From contig NC_089181.1 of assembly GCF_947507565.1 (NCBI RefSeq), forward strand, positions 2,613,614 through 2,677,613: a stretch of 64,000 nt of DNA. The letters are read 5' to 3'. Below the pieces are notes generated by a model that saw only the letters and a list, made by a program, of their open reading frames with translations, made no database searches and was not told the DNA's origin. The position numbers and the translations under genes are program-made. Positions 21,409-35,551 of this stretch are shown in pieces. How positions within the stretch are numbered: the stretch's first letter is position 1; every line of letters begins with the position of its first letter. The stretch comes from Oscarella lobularis (Eukaryota > Porifera > Homoscleromorpha > Homosclerophorida > Oscarellidae).

Positions 21409-23936
21409 ATGTCCGGAGAAGAGGAAGCAATGGTTACCGAGCCTACGACAACGCCCGCTGCAGCGGCAGCGGCGGAAGACGACGCCGAAGTCGAAGTCTT
21501 CGCCTTCCAAGCCGAAATCGCCCAGCTAATGAGCCTCATCATTAATACGTTCTACTCGAACAAGGAGATTTTCCTGCGCGAGCTCATATCGAACTCGTCC
21601 GACGTAAGAGAGAAAGAGCGGCGAACACGTGCTCGCGGAAAAAATGGCGTCGCCTTTTTTTCCCCCCCTCCCTAATCGATTCTCTTCGCAGGCGCTCGAC
21701 AAGATTCGCTATCAAAGTCTAACCGATCCGGCTCAACTCGATTCGGGTAAGGAACTGCACATTCAAATTATCCCGAGCAAAGAGGAAAACACGCTAACGA
21801 TCATCGACACGGGCGTCGGAATGACGAAAAGCGACATGGTGAATAATTTGGGAACGATCGCCAAATCGGGCACGAAAGCGTTCATGGAAGCATTGCAGGT
21901 AAAAACGTCACTTTAATTAATTAATTAACAATTAATTGTTTCAATCACGTGCTCCTCAAAGAACTTTCTAGTAGATACGCCCCTCTTACTATTTGCGCAT
22001 GCTCAAAAACGTAATTAAAATATTATTTATAGGCTGGCGCTGATATTTCTATGATTGGTCAATTCGGTGTCGGTTTCTATTCGTCGTATCTGATCGCCGA
22101 TCGAGTCCAAGTCATCTCCAAGCACAACGACGACGAGCAGTACGTGTGGGAATCTTCCGCCGGCGGTTCATTTACGATTTGTCCTGACACGGACGGCGAG
22201 CCACTCGGTCGTGGAACGAGAATCATTCTCTACATGAAAGAAGACCAGACGGAATACGTGGAGGAGCGACGAGTGCGAGAAGTCGTCAAGAAACACTCGC
22301 AATTCATAGGCTATCCCATCTCTCTTCAAGTAAGAATAAAAAACAATATATGATATGTATATAATTGAGTCTTTCTTTATAGGTTCAGAAGGAACGCGAT
22401 AAGGAGATAAGCGACGACGAAGAGGAAGAAGAAAAGAAAACCGACGGCGGCGACGACGAAGAAGCGAAGGACGAGAGCAAACCGAAAATCGAAGAAGTCG
22501 AAGATTCCGACGACGAAGACGCCGCCGGCGACAAGGACAAGAAGAAAAAGAAGAAGAAAATCAAGGAAAAATACACGGAAATGGAAGAACTGAACAAAAC
22601 GAAACCGCTCTGGACGCGCAATCCGAACGACATTAGCAAGGAGGACTACGGCGAGTTCTACAAAAGCCTGACGAACGACTGGGAAGATCATTTGGCCGTG
22701 AAGCACTTCTCCGTCGAAGGTCAGCTGGAATTTCGCGCACTTCTCTTCGTGCCGAAGCGCGCCCCGTTTGACTTGTTCGAGAACAAGAAGCAGAAGAATC
22801 GCATCAAGCTCTACGTTCGTCGCGTCTTCATCATGGACAATTGCGACGAATTGATGCCGGAGTGGCTCAACTTCATCAACGGCGTCGTCGACTCGGAGGA
22901 CCTGCCGCTCAACATTTCGCGCGAGACGCTCCAGCAGAGCAAAATTCTCAAAGTCATACGCAAGAATCTCGTCAAGAAGTGCCTCGAACTCTTCGCCGAA
23001 ATCGCCGAGGACAAGGAGAACTACAAGAAATTCTACGAGCAATTCTCGAAGAATCTCAAGCTGGGAATCCACGAGGACAGCGTCAATCGTACGAAAGTCG
23101 CCGAACTCCTTCGCTACTATTCGTCGGCGTCCGGCGACGACATGACGATGCTGAAGGATTACGTCGCTCGCATGAAGGAGAATCAAAAGGAAATCTATTT
23201 CATCACGGGCGAAAATCGCGAGCAAGTCGCCGCCTCGTCGTTCGTGGAACGCGTGAAAAAAGCGGGACTCGAGGTTCTCTACATGGTCGAGCCGATCGAC
23301 GAATACAGCGTTCAACAGCTGAAGGAATACGACGGAAAGAAGCTCGTCAGCGTGACGAAAGAGGGTCTCCAGTTGCCGGAGGACGACGACGCTAAGAAGA
23401 AATTCGAAGAGGACAAGGCAAAATTCGAGGGCCTATGCAGCGCGATGAAAGACATTCTCGATAAGAAAGTCGAAAAAGTCGTCGTGTCGCAGCGTCTCGT
23501 TCAGTCGCCGTGTTGCATCGTGACGAGCCAGTACGGCTGGACGGCGAACATGGAGCGAATCATGAAGGCGCAGGCGTTGCGCGACAACAGCACGCTCGGC
23601 TACATGGCGGCGAAAAAGCATCTCGAAATCAATCCCGATCATTCTATATTGAAGACGCTGAGGCAGAAAGTCGAGGCGGATAAGAACGATAAGAGTATCA
23701 AGGATCTCGTCATGTTGCTCTTCGAAACGTCGCTTCTTTCGTCCGGCTTCAGCTTGGAGGATCCGCAGAATCACGCGAGTCGCATTCATCGTATGATCAA
23801 GCTCGGTATCGGCGTTGAAGACGATGACGACGAGGAAGGCGCCGGCGGCGACGATGCCGGAGCGGGCGCGGAGGATTTGCCGCCGTTGGAAGGCGACGAG
23901 CAGGACGACGAATCGCGCATGGAAGAGGTCGACTAG
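21409..23936 (+). CDS. HSP90: Heat shock protein 90, cytosolic
   Basis: HSP90 is the ATP-dependent dimeric chaperone of kinases and receptors. The start [16 protein letters not shown] is followed by an alanine and acid stretch and [23 protein letters not shown]-site motifs are present: [15 protein letters not shown] (joined over an intron), [20 protein letters not shown] and [12 protein letters not shown]. The charged linker (about 22384-22580) is Glu/Asp/Lys-rich. The middle domain has [11 protein letters not shown] and [20 protein letters not shown], with the catalytic-loop [11 protein letters not shown]. The C-terminus is the cytosolic MEEVD, which binds TPR cochaperones. Four exons are seen; the last covers about two thirds of the protein. 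Strong codon bias produces long antisense open frames here that are not genes. Confidence 0.98.
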
Positions 23937-24034
23937 AGTTGTTTGTTTGGTTTTTTTTTGTTGTCGTTACCCAATGACACAGCAGTAGCAGCAAAGGTTG
24001 TCTTTTTGTGTGCTTGTCTCGTGCATTTACGTTA

Positions 24035-25675
24035 TTAAAATCGCTTGACTTCTTGAAGCCACGGCGGGTTCTTCTTATGCGTTGGGTCGCTCGGGTCGAG
24101 GACACCGTCGCCTTTTAGAACGGCAATGCACTTCCAGTTTTCAAGATAATTTGCTGTAAGAAAAGGAGGTAGACATTTACTTTGGCAATGTCTCCGTTCT
24201 GACCTTTCCAGAGTCTCACGCAGCCGTCGTTGCCGGAAGACGCCAGCGTCGTGCCCGTCACGTTCCACTGTACGCGCCAGACTTGAGATGCGTGATCGTC
24301 GTCCAGCAATTGGTCAAATTGAGCCGGCTGCCTCACGTCTAACTTCGTTTGACCGCTTGGATCGGATCTAGGTAACGCCAATCAATCACTTTTCAAACGG
24401 TTGTCGTGCTAAATCTACCCGTTGAGTACAAGTTGGAATACTCGGATATCCTTTGATGCCACAGCTAGCATGTGATATTGTCTACACACAGGCTCAGAAA
24501 CGGAAATGTCTTCTACGTCTCTTGCCTTCCCAGGTTGGGCGCAAAAGCGACGCCATGTACCGGATCAGAGACACCCGGTAGAGCTTCTATTCTGTTCCAC
24601 TTCCTAACGACAAAAAAGAAGGATGCGCTTTGCCTAATTTAACTTCATGCTCTTCAACTTGCCTTGAAGATTCATTGTATTCGAATATGAGAACCTTGCC
24701 TAGAGTCGTCAAAGCGGTTTCATCGCTGCCAACAGCAATCATTGGAGGGTGAATCCTTTTATGAAAAAAGTCAAAAACAAGCCCCAGTCTCTATCCACCG
24801 GTTCTGACCGAGAGGGATTCCAAGAGATGCAGCTGCAACAGGCTTTGCAAACAATTTCATGCTAAAAGAATTCGTTTTTTTCTTGGGGAAATCAATTGAA
24901 TAGGCTTTCGGCACCATAAGGGACCACTGGCTCAAATTCATCACGTCCGGAGCCTCGTAAATTCTCACTGTTCCGTCAGCTGAACAAGTAGCCTAACAAG
25001 AAAAGTAAAACAATTGGATTCGCGACTAGCGACTATACAAGCATCAGTCCAAGGTGTTTGGGAGCAAATTTGACGTCAGTCACAGACGTTCGGCTATCAA
25101 CCAGAGATGCCTTCTTTGCCTATAGAAAGGGAGACAAGGTATTGACAGTACTTGCCCCTTGAGAGACATCTCTACCCAATGACTAGGTTCTGAATCAGAA
25201 GCTTTTGCATCAGAAACTGCATAAGAGGAAAGTGAGTCATTCTTTTTATTATTATTATTTGTTGACCTACTCTGTTCTTCCCAGACTGCAGCTGTTCGAT
25301 CAAATGAGCACGTGACCAATAGCTGCCCAAATTCCGGATGAGCCCAGTCAACTCTCCACACCGAGCCAGAGTGTGTCTAAAGTTAAAAATAAAATAAACC
25401 TAATTGAGTATTAATTAATTTAGCCTGTTTAATTAATTAGTGAACCTTCCAGTTTGCTGTGCAATGCCACTCGCCTTTCTTCAAATCCCAAACCTGGAAC
25501 GCTCTCAAAGTAAAGAGAGAGCTCGATTTCGTCTCTTTTTTCTTCTTGCCTTGACGCTCTGGTCGCTCGAGCACGTCGCCATGCGTCGCCCGTAGAAATC
25601 GTAAGCGACGTCGTGTATAATGTCCTTGTGATCGACGGGAATCACACGCGAATCGTAGTATTGCTGTTGCTGCAT
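24035..25675 (-). CDS. SEH1L: Nucleoporin SEH1 (WD40)
   Basis: SEH1 is part of the nuclear-pore Y complex and of GATOR2, which controls TORC1. The start [18 protein letters not shown] runs into [22 protein letters not shown], then [68 protein letters not shown], and near the end [20 protein letters not shown] followed by CVRLWK. These match SEH1 blade by blade. The C-terminal tail is short ([10 protein letters not shown]), without the longer vertebrate extension. About nine small exons. It is head to head with Piezo across 86 bases. Confidence 0.94.
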
Positions 25676-25761
25676 CGTTTTCTTTAGGCAAACGCACGCT
25701 AGGCTACTCTCCGGGGAATTACTCTGGCCAGTTATCGTCACACGCCAATTCCACCGCCACA
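25676..25761. promoter_or_regulatory. Bidirectional promoter interval, SEH1 / Piezo
   Basis: Only 86 bases separate the divergent start codons of a nuclear-pore gene and a mechanosensitive channel. Both promoters must be packed here or extend into 5' untranslated sequence. Confidence 0.4.
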
Positions 25762-28700
25762 ATGGAAACGACCGGACTCGAATTTTCCTTCTGGATACTC
25801 TATCGCCTGCTCTTTGGCAGCTGCCTCCTAGCGAGTGCGTGGCGAAAGAATACCAATACGAAGCGCGAAACTTGTTTCTGCCGTATTTCTGCAGGCGCAA
25901 TCGTACGCATCAACGCCATATCGGCCGTCTATCTTTTTCTCCTCCTCATCGGCGCGACACTTCCCGTACACGGCGGGAGAAGAAGTTCAAGTAGGCCCCA
26001 TGTGCAGACAGACCCACACGCACCAACTCTTTTCACTTTTCGCCTTCGCGTACAGGCCTGATAGTCGCCGCGACGGCGTTCGTCGTTTCGATCTGCGGTC
26101 TCGTCGGTCAGGCCTTCTTTCAGCTGGCTCGAGCAACAGGATACGAAAACGACTTGAGAGATTGTATGATCTATAGAACAATCTTCCAATTCATCGTTTG
26201 CACAGTACAGTAAAACACCTGTTCATACATATATGCGACGAAGTCGATAGTTTACATTAGAGTCATTTAGTCCTAAGAACTTGTAGAACAGTCATCCTCA
26301 CTCGTTCTATACTACTGTACTACTAGGTTCAAACACGCAGAGGACATGGCAGCAGATAGGACTCGTCGTGTGAGATTTTCACCCTCAAATCTGAAAACCC
26401 GCATCATTGTTTTCTCTCTCAGTATGACCGACTTTCGAGTGGAGGACTATTTGCGCTATCTACTTCCGGATTTTCTCGTTTTCGTCACGGCACTCGTCTG
26501 TCTCGTTCTTGCTCTGAAGCTGAAACGGCACTGGAACGGCGGCGACAATGACAACGAAACTGACAGCAGTCGTCTTCGTCGTCGTCGTCGTCATCATTCC
26601 GATAAACTTTCGCCTCGATGGATCAGGAATCATTTTTTCACTTTTGGCCTCTTTCTCGCTCTCATCTTTCTTCCGTCGATCATCACCGGAATCTATTTCG
26701 TTCTTCTCATGTCTATTGGGATTGTGTGGGCGATACGCATGACGTTTCCGAGCGCGTTGCGCGTCGTGAAATTATTCGTCGTTTTCTATTCGGCATTGCA
26801 CTTACTCTCCATTTACTTGTATCAATTCTACAGCCTCCAATTGACATTTGATCCGGACGATAAATGGACAAAGTAGGCATTTATAAATTATGTGCGCACG
26901 AGAATTTCGTTTCCAAAGCGGCGTTTCTTTCAGGTTTCTCGGCTATAGCGCCATCTCCAATGCGACGACGTGCAACGCGAACCGACCTTGGGAATTCACC
27001 TTTGGCTCCGATCTGTCGTGGCGAGATTTCGTCAATCCGGCCGGCGTGCTCTTTCTCTACTTCGTCTCGGCCTACGAAATACACTTTCTCGGCGAACACA
27101 CATTCACGCCCACGAATGACACCGAGGTAATAATGATAAATTATACACTCACGTGATTTAGAAAGATACGAGTGCCGGCTGCACGAGCAAGTCGCTATTA
27201 CCTTTGTGTAGACCGATTTTAGTTGGTGGACGAGTCCTAGGAGTCGTAGAAAGGGCTGGCGACGTTTTTTCCAAAGCGTACGTAGACGTTTGTTTGTTTG
27301 TTTGTCCGTTTGTGGTTTTTTTGGCCGAGCTAAACCATTCATTTTAACTAATTAGCACTAAATTTCTAATTTGTTTTGGCTAAACGAATTTTCTCTTTGT
27401 AGTTAGACAAGAACGTTGAGTCTACTGAGGTTTGTTCTTTTTTCTGTCTTTTCGCTTGCTTTTTCCACGAACTTTTATGCGATCTTTCTTTTTTTCTTGA
27501 AGCTGCTCGGAGCATCGTCTAGCGGCGAGGACGAAAGATCAGGAACGTATCGCTCTCTCCAGTCGCCAGCTACGAGCGTAGAAACGCCGCCAATCAACGA
27601 CGACACTCTCGACGGAACAAAGCAACAAAGCGCGGACAGTTCAAAAGACGACGTCATCGTCGCCGCCGCCGCCGCCGCCGCAAAAACGCCGACGACAGGA
27701 TGGAAAGACCAACTCCTGCTCTGGTGCAAAGACTTGATGGGCGTCATACGCTGGAACAGCTGGCATCTCACCGTCCTAGCAGCATTGGTAGAAAAGAAAA
27801 GAATCTCCCAATCTCTCCTCTTCCTAATCTCGTAATTCAGATCTGGAGCATCGTCTTTCTTTCGTGGACGACGTTGGTCTTACTCGTGTGGGCGTGCATC
27901 GTGTGGATGGTGAAGCAATCTCGCACTGTCTGCGTCTATTCCATGCCCGTTCTCATCATCTACACGATGTCGCTGACCGTCGGTCAGTACGTCTATTCGT
28001 TGCGTGGCATCGAAGACGTTCTCGACAATCATCCGTGGGAAGGATTCACGTCCGAACTGGCCTACTTGTTTCCCGTGCAGGTAGCAACTCTTTTCACTTG
28101 TAAAACGTGGCTCTACGTTACTTTTCCTAGATACTTTTCGAATGGATCTTTTTTCTTACCGTAAGAGAATTCGTCAAAGTCGAACAGGTAAAGAAAGACG
28201 GCGGCGTACCGGTGAAAATGAAATTCGAAACGCTGACTCGACACAGTATGTAGGAGAAAAACCTTCCCTTTCTCGATTTTTTTTCTCTCTCTCTCTTCGA
28301 ACAGTTCAACCGACGTCTCCGTCGCCGGCGAGAGACGCGCTGGCACGCGCGCTCGATCTCGTCTACGAATTCGTGAACGACTATTGGGTTCTCTTGTGCT
28401 ACGGCGCATTTCTTCTCGTCAGTCTCTCCTTCCACGTCTCTGCTATGCGCATCATCTACATGATCTTTTTTCTCCTTCTTCTCGCCTTGTATCAGGTAAG
28501 AACGAAGGAAGGGAAGAGCACCGTATTTTTTTGATTTTTTAATTTAGGCGTCGGAAAAAATGTACAACGGCGTCATTACGATTGTCTGGTGGATTGTTGC
28601 AATCTATTCTATTCTATTCGTCTTGATGTTGTATCTATTCCAAATTCCGGTCGTTTACGATTCGCTGTCCAACGCCACTTCTTCCGAAACGTAACGTCGA

Positions 28701-29982
28701 TATAGTAGTAGTCCACGTCTACTTTTCTCTAACCCCTCTAACTCTTTCATAGTCTTAAAGATATCGGTTTAGAAAAATACGAGACGGCGGAGCTTTTCGT
28801 TAGCATGTGGACGCCCGTCGTCGCGTTGATTGTCATCGCGCTGCAGCTCAAGTACTTTCACCGACCGGCGAAGGAGAAGCGAGCTGAGAAAATCGAAGAG
28901 GGTCGACAGAAACGACTCGAAGCGTACAAGTTGACGAAATCGCAGAGGTAGAACGAAGGCGAACGGGATCGTATTGTAGTAGCGAATATTCACCTTTTTT
29001 TTTTTTAAGTTTCGCAGATGTGACCGATAGCGAGGAACGGTCCCCCGGCGTCAACGTCAAGGACGACGATTCGATAAAAAAGACTTGTAGCGACTATTGG
29101 TGGCTTTTCTGGAAGACGATTCGAAGAACGTTCACGTGGCTGGCGAATCTCGTCTTTCGACTTCTCGAACTCCACTTGCCCAAAGGTCTTCTCATATCGA
29201 TTTTAGCCGTAGCTCTGAGCGAGGTAGTCCGTTTTTTCCCCCCCTAATATAATAAGCAACTATTGCTTTTTTAATTCTACTTTTTCTTCGAGGTGTCTGC
29301 TATTGAACTTTTCCCCGTCTTTCTTCTCTGCCTCTTCGTTCCGTGGCTGGGTCTTCCGAGACTTTTCTACTTTGTTATTATGGTGTGGACGTCGTTGACG
29401 ATACTGCTGAAAATGTTCTTCCAATTGCACGTCGTTCACACGGTCGATTTCGGCTTCACATTCAATTGCAGTGGCGAGGTAACAAAGCAGATCTTCCTCT
29501 TTTTTTTCTCTCTATCTGATCCAACGATAGAATATCAATCATGCTAACATGTCAACGGCAGTTGCTAAATGGATTGGTCTGGAGAAACTTGGCGTTCATC
29601 GCATTGGGAATTATATTGGTGTAAGAAAAGACGTATCTAGCGTTTCGATTGAACTGCATCTCTCTTTCTCTAGGGATACATTGTAATCGTTGTACTGATT
29701 GCCTTGTCCGTGACGATTTCTCGTCGTCAGGTGACGCGAATACATAACAGCAATCGACTCTAAAATTTAGAAATGTTTATTATAGGTTCACGTCAAGGAA
29801 ATTCAGAAAGAAAAGGGCGAAGAGGTTCTCAAAGACGGCTGTCTATTTCTCGACGTTCCGCGATGCGAAGTGGATCAGAACGTCGTCGCAGCGCTCAAGT
29901 ACGTTGACATCAATCATTTTTTCGAGCTCACCGGAATCTCCGTACGTCGCACAACGTTTCGTCGTAGCGTCGACGTCACATT

Positions 29983-30013
<31 letters not shown>

Positions 30014-33000
30014 AGATCTGTTTTCTTGCGACGGCTATCGTCATTGCGTGCCGCTCCGACGCCTACGCTCTCCTTTACGCCGTCTTCCTGGGAATTATGC
30101 TTCTGCTCGAGGCCTTGTCGCCGCGCGACGGGCGTAGCTCGATTTTGCGCTGTTTCTGGCCCATTTTTGTCGTCACGCTCGCCGTGGCGGTCTTTGTTCA
30201 ATACTCTCTTCTAGTCGGTCTTCCGAGTTCGCTGTGCTTTCTCGTATCAAACAGTACACATTTTCGACGACGGAGAATTATAAATGGGGCTCTACGTATA
30301 GTTTCTCTTAGATTATCCGTGGTATTCGGACGAAAGAACTCGCCAGCGTCTTCTCGTCTGGCTTTTCTTACCCATCGACTCTCAACCTGAGACGTCGCAG
30401 AACAAGTGGTTTATCATGGGTATGGGGCGCGTGATTGGTGAGCTAGTTCCGCTTTCAGTTTTTTTGTCGGCGCAGGCGATTTCGTTCTTTTGCTCCTCTA
30501 TTCGTGGCAATGGGATATCTTTCGTCGTCGTCGTCGAAAGAACGAAAAGTTGCGAAGTGGAACGAGTGAATCCACGTACGATATTCCTGACTTTACCCTG
30601 GGAAAACCAGAAGACAAGAAAAGAAAGTCAGTGCACGATTTTTTCGATTGTCCTTCTTTCTCTATTCTTTCTTCCATTGCAGATCCATTTTAGATGGAAC
30701 CAAGGTACTCCCTATTAATTAATTAATGATTCCATCTGCATTTTATCTCTTTAGCTTCTCCTTTTCAAATACTGGATCTGGGTGACAATGCTCGTCGTTT
30801 TCCTCGCCGGCGTCAGTCGCATCACCATCTTCTGCCTTGGCTACATTGTCGGCTGCTTCTACTTCCTCTGGCACGGTCAAGAGCAACTCCGCTTGCCTCG
30901 CGACCGACTCCTTCGACGGTTCAAGATATCCGCATTCAAAGTTTCCAAAAAAATCATTGATTTTTTTAGGTGGCGCGGGTTGCTCCTCTACAATTATATC
31001 GTCACTCTCATTCAAGCTGGCTTTCAGGTACTATATATATAAAAGACTTTGTTTTTTTGCTTACGTTTTTGGCAGCTATGGGCTTGCGTCTACGGCGACA
31101 CCGTTCCGCGTCCCTTTTCCTTGCTCTTTGAAGCCGTTTGTTTTCGTTCGCACTTTTATGAAAAATTTGGTTTAGGTAAGCACTTTCTTGTCTTGTAAGT
31201 TAGAAACGTCTGCTTATTGATTTTTTCGTATAGAATCGAAACAGTGCCCTGAAGACGTTCTGAACGACGGAACGGAAAATTGCTTTCACTTTATTAACGT
31301 CGGATTCGTCTACGACGTTCTCGTTTTCGGCTTCCTGCTCTTCCAGCTCCAGCTCTTTGCTAGTCCTTATTTTGAGCGGGTACGAGACGAAATGGACTGG
31401 TACGCCAAGAAGACGACGCGTCAGAGGCGAGCGAGAAGTACAACAAAAAATTGCGCATGTTAGATTTTTGCTCCTCTATTAGAGCCGCTATACTGGTCGA
31501 CCGGACGACGAGGGAGATACGAAGAGATCAAGAAGGAAAGGACAAGACCGAGAAGGAGAAATTGATGGAAAGGTTTTTTTCATATTTACGTCAGTTGCGT
31601 GGCCAACTTTGAGTAATCTTTTTAGTGCTGAAAAGTTGCAGAAGAAACTTTTTCGGAGGTTTGACCGAACTTTCGCAGAGACATAATTTCTTCTTCTCTC
31701 TCTAGTGCCCATAAACCGATGAAAGATCGTTTGATTGAATTTCACGAAAATTCTCAATTTCTCTACGGCGGAAGTAAGCATTTGTTTAATTAAATTTATA
31801 ATTGATTAATTCGATATATTTTCAGCTTCGCTTCCCGTGATTACTAGTCAAAGTGGCGACGGCGACGATGAAGACAAAGACAAAGACGGAGTCGAAAACT
31901 CCGACGGAAAGTCAGACGAAATCGAAATCGAAATTGACGACGACGACGAAGACGAAGACGAAGAGAAACAAGTGATGGAAAAGTCCAAAATGAGTGCGTC
32001 GAGCGAGCTCAGTTCCATCGAAAGTATCTGGCTCGCTCTCATGGAATCAGTAAACAGTCTCACCCTTTGGCTCAACCGAGCGTCGGCGAGCTACGTCTAC
32101 GTCTACGACGAACTCCGCAAAGCGCGACGCGAAGAAATTCAATGTCCCCTACGTCGTCAATCGTCGCTCCAGCGCATCGAACCGTTCACTGACGACGCTA
32201 TAGAAGAATGCGTCGCCCGTCCGCCGCCGCCGCTGTCGCCTTCGTCGTCGTCGTCATCGCCGCCGCGGCGTCGTCGAATCGACAGTAGTAATAGCAGCGG
32301 CTTTCTCGACAAACTCCTTCGTCGAGGCGACGACGACGACGACGACGACGAAGTTCGACGTGAAGTGATGCTGCGTAAGCGCCTCGGCAAAAGCGTTTTC
32401 TCGTGGACGAAACGCATCGTTCGTCTCGTGCGCGCCGTCTATTGGGCGTTCGTCGCGCGCACCGACCTCGTCTGCTATCTCGCCATGGTCGTCAATTTTA
32501 TCGTGACCGGTAGCGCTCTTTCGCTCATTCTGCCGCTGCTCGTCTTTCTCAGCGGTCTCCTGTCGAATCCGCGTCCGAGCAAAACGTTCTGGATCGTCGT
32601 CATCGTCTACACGGAAATCGTCGTCGTCGTTCGCTACGTCTTTCAATCCAAGTTGATTCCGCTCGTCGACTCGACGTTGGACATGCCGTATCGTTGGACG
32701 GAACTCGTCGGCGTGCAGCGCGTGAAGGATTTCACGACGAAAGCGATGGCCGATTTCGTCGTGCTGTGGATCGTTTCGTTTCACGTTGCCAAACTCCAAG
32801 TGCGAGCAAGGATGACATCTAAGAATTTTTTATTTTTTCTATTTTTTTACAGTTACACGGACTATGGCTTGGTCGTGGAGACAGAGAGGACGCGGTGGAG
32901 ACGGATGAGACACTTCCGTCGACGAGGAACGGTCGCGCCGACGGGGGAAAGACTCGCTGGTAAACGCAAATAGCGAATAGCCGAGAAAAACAATGCCGTG

Positions 33001-35352
33001 TGTCGTAGTGAGAGAATGCTTCGGTCTTTGGTGATGTTCTTCAAGGTGAATCATCGCGCAGGCACGGGCTCGCGCGACTACTATACCGTCATGGTATTCT
33101 TTGATATAATTTCCTACGTTATACTCGTCTTTGGCTGGTCGTCGTTTGGAGTGAGTCTACTGGGTTTCTCGCGAGATAGGCGACGATATTTGCCGTTTCT
33201 AGCAAGCGAGTAGCGACAACGTGGCGAGCTACTTCCAACAGAATTATATTCCTGGTCCGTTTTTGGCTATGCTGCTCACTCAATTCATTTCGTTGCTGAT
33301 CGACAGGTTTGTCAATATGCCACGTTCTTTTATCTATATCTATTGTTATAGAGCTCTCTACGTTCGCGGTTGGAATAGAGGAAAATGCATCTACAACATT
33401 CTGATCGTGATTCTGATACACGCCTGGGTGTTTCTCATTCTTCCCTTAGTCACAGACAGGTACTGTAACGCGACTATTATTCTCCTTGGGTTACTTGTAC
33501 GCCGGCGCCGCAGATCTTTCACAAATAATCCCGTAGTGCAAGTTTGGTATTTTTTCAAATGTCTTTACATGGCGTTATCCGCCGCGCAAGTCGCCGCCGG
33601 CTATCCGTGGCAGAGAAGCGACCACTGGTTGATGAACGTTCGAACGTATCCGACATTGAACGGCTGGTTGTTGCAAGGGTGAGAGAAGAAGACGCTTTCT
33701 CTAAACTCTCGTTTATTCTCGTGCGTCAGCGTGCTGTTGATTCCGTTTTTGACGGAATTGCGTGAGCTGATGGATTGGTGTTTCACGAAAACGACGCTCG
33801 ATATGACGATCTGGTTCAAAGTGCAGGACATATGGCACGAAGCATTTATCACGAAGAGTAGACGAAAACGGGAAAGCGTACGTAGTAGCAATGTCTTTTG
33901 GGGGGAGGAGGACGGTCATTTCGTTTTAGCGTTCTCCTCGCATTATTGGTCAAAAGAAGCCGAATTTGACCAAATTCTGTCTGGGAGGTATTTTTATCCT
34001 CTTCATCGTCGTCATCATCTGGTTTCCTCTACTTTTCATCTCTCTCATCAATTCGTCGAGCGTGCCCAATCGTCCCCGCGAGGTCAGCGTCGGCCTGTCA
34101 TTGGCCGGTTACCAGGTGAGACGACAGAAAGAGCTAGAAACTATAAGGACTCCTAATTTTTCGTCCCCTATAGCCTCTGTTCAGTTTTACCGCTCAACAA
34201 AACAATCTACGGACGGTGACGCAAGACGAGTATCGCTACTTCGACGTGAATCTCACGTCGAACGCGGTGAGGGAGAGAGAGGATCCGCAAACAAAAGACA
34301 CTAACGTTCTCGATTTCATTGTAGAATCAACGAGCATTTCTTGATCGCTACTCGAGCAGCGACGTCACTCGCGTTTACATACCGGGCAGCTCGTCGACGC
34401 TGTGGTCCATTACGCCGCCCGCGCGTCTCCGTCTTCAGGACACTTTGTATTCGAACGATAGCTTGAATTTGGAGTTTTCCTGGTCGATCACGCGAAGTCC
34501 GCCGACCGGCTTGACGTCTCGAACCGTCGCCGGCACGACTTCTTTGGTTCTCAACAGAAGCGTCGGCCAGCAGGAGATCAGAGACGGAATTGCCGGCGTG
34601 CTGAGCGGCACCGAATCATCTGTGTACGACGAGTAGACTTCGTAGAAAAGTAACGACGATTTCTTCTTTTCTAGGGTCATTCCTAAACTATTTCCTTCTC
34701 TCGTATCGGGTCCGGCTAATTCTCGATCCGAAGAAATTGCCGTTTTTAGGAACACGGAAGGTATCGCACGCGCGGAATGAACTCTCGTCGTCGTTGATTG
34801 AACTTTTCTCTGCCAGGTTTTCTCGTCAACGTGACCCTCTCACGAAACGAAGATTTGTTCTTCAACGGCAGCTTCTTGAAGGAGTGGTGGAACGTCAAAC
34901 AGAATTCGAGTTATTTCTTCAGGAACAGCACCGCTCTCGACGGCCTCGAAATTATCATTTTCAGCGAGCCAATTGCACCGCCCGAATTCTCCTTCTTGGG
35001 TGGCGTCACGTAAGTTCTCCCAAATGACGTCAGAAGAAGCGAAATTGTTATTTTTAGCGTACTTGGGCTTTACATTTCAATTGTTTTGGTCATTGGACAG
35101 TTTCTCAAGGGCTACTATCGAGGCATATCGCGTCGAATTATGTACGAAGACATGGAAGATCCGCAATCGGTCATGACTCTGTGTCGTCACATCTTCCTCG
35201 TTCGCGCACTCGCCGCAGATCCGAGCAACGACGACGCCACGTCTCGACGGTATCTACAGCTCGAGGAAATTCTCGTCGGCGAGCTCTTCGTTCTCTATCG
35301 TCTACCCGAAAAGCTTCTCCAAACGACGCGAATGAAGGAAAAATCCGACTGA
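25762..35352 (+). CDS. PIEZO: Piezo mechanosensitive cation channel
   Basis: Piezo forms a huge trimeric channel opened by membrane tension. The first exon encodes [20 protein letters not shown] and joins to [20 protein letters not shown], matching the Piezo N-terminus. Many hydrophobic exons follow, such as [20 protein letters not shown] and [20 protein letters not shown]. The middle has acidic loops (31908-31970 and near 32330). Diagnostic C-terminal parts are the anchor [19 protein letters not shown] followed by [13 protein letters not shown], an extracellular cap region (about 34300-35010) with [16 protein letters not shown], the pore-lining helix [20 protein letters not shown], and the end [18 protein letters not shown] ... 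[20 protein letters not shown]. More than 30 short introns. No second Piezo copy is in the window. Confidence 0.94.
29981..30013 (+). repeat. TTTC microsatellite in a Piezo intron
   Basis: About eight tandem TTTC units form the polypyrimidine tract before an acceptor site. Confidence 0.9.
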
Positions 35353-35551
35353 CACAGATAAGATGAAACGAGTTAATTTTTTCTTTCAACTAATCGTACA
35401 TCACAAACTCACTTAAATTCAATTAGCAGATTAAATCAAATTTCAGCTACGCGCGTGCGCAACGACGTAACAGGAAGCGGCCTCCTGTTTTCAGTCAGTC
35501 GTAGCCGGACCGTAGCCGCCGCGTGTTCTCACACTCTCTCGCGCGCGCACG

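Noticed and set aside
22377-23315. Open frame of 312 residues antisense to HSP90
   Set aside because: It is an exact shadow of the HSP90 middle region. Its composition (runs of Leu, Phe, Val) follows from the biased codons of HSP90, and it has no family signature.
32254-32799. Open frame of 181 residues antisense to Piezo
   Set aside because: It lies wholly opposite a Piezo coding exon rich in GAC/GTC codons and has no domain character.
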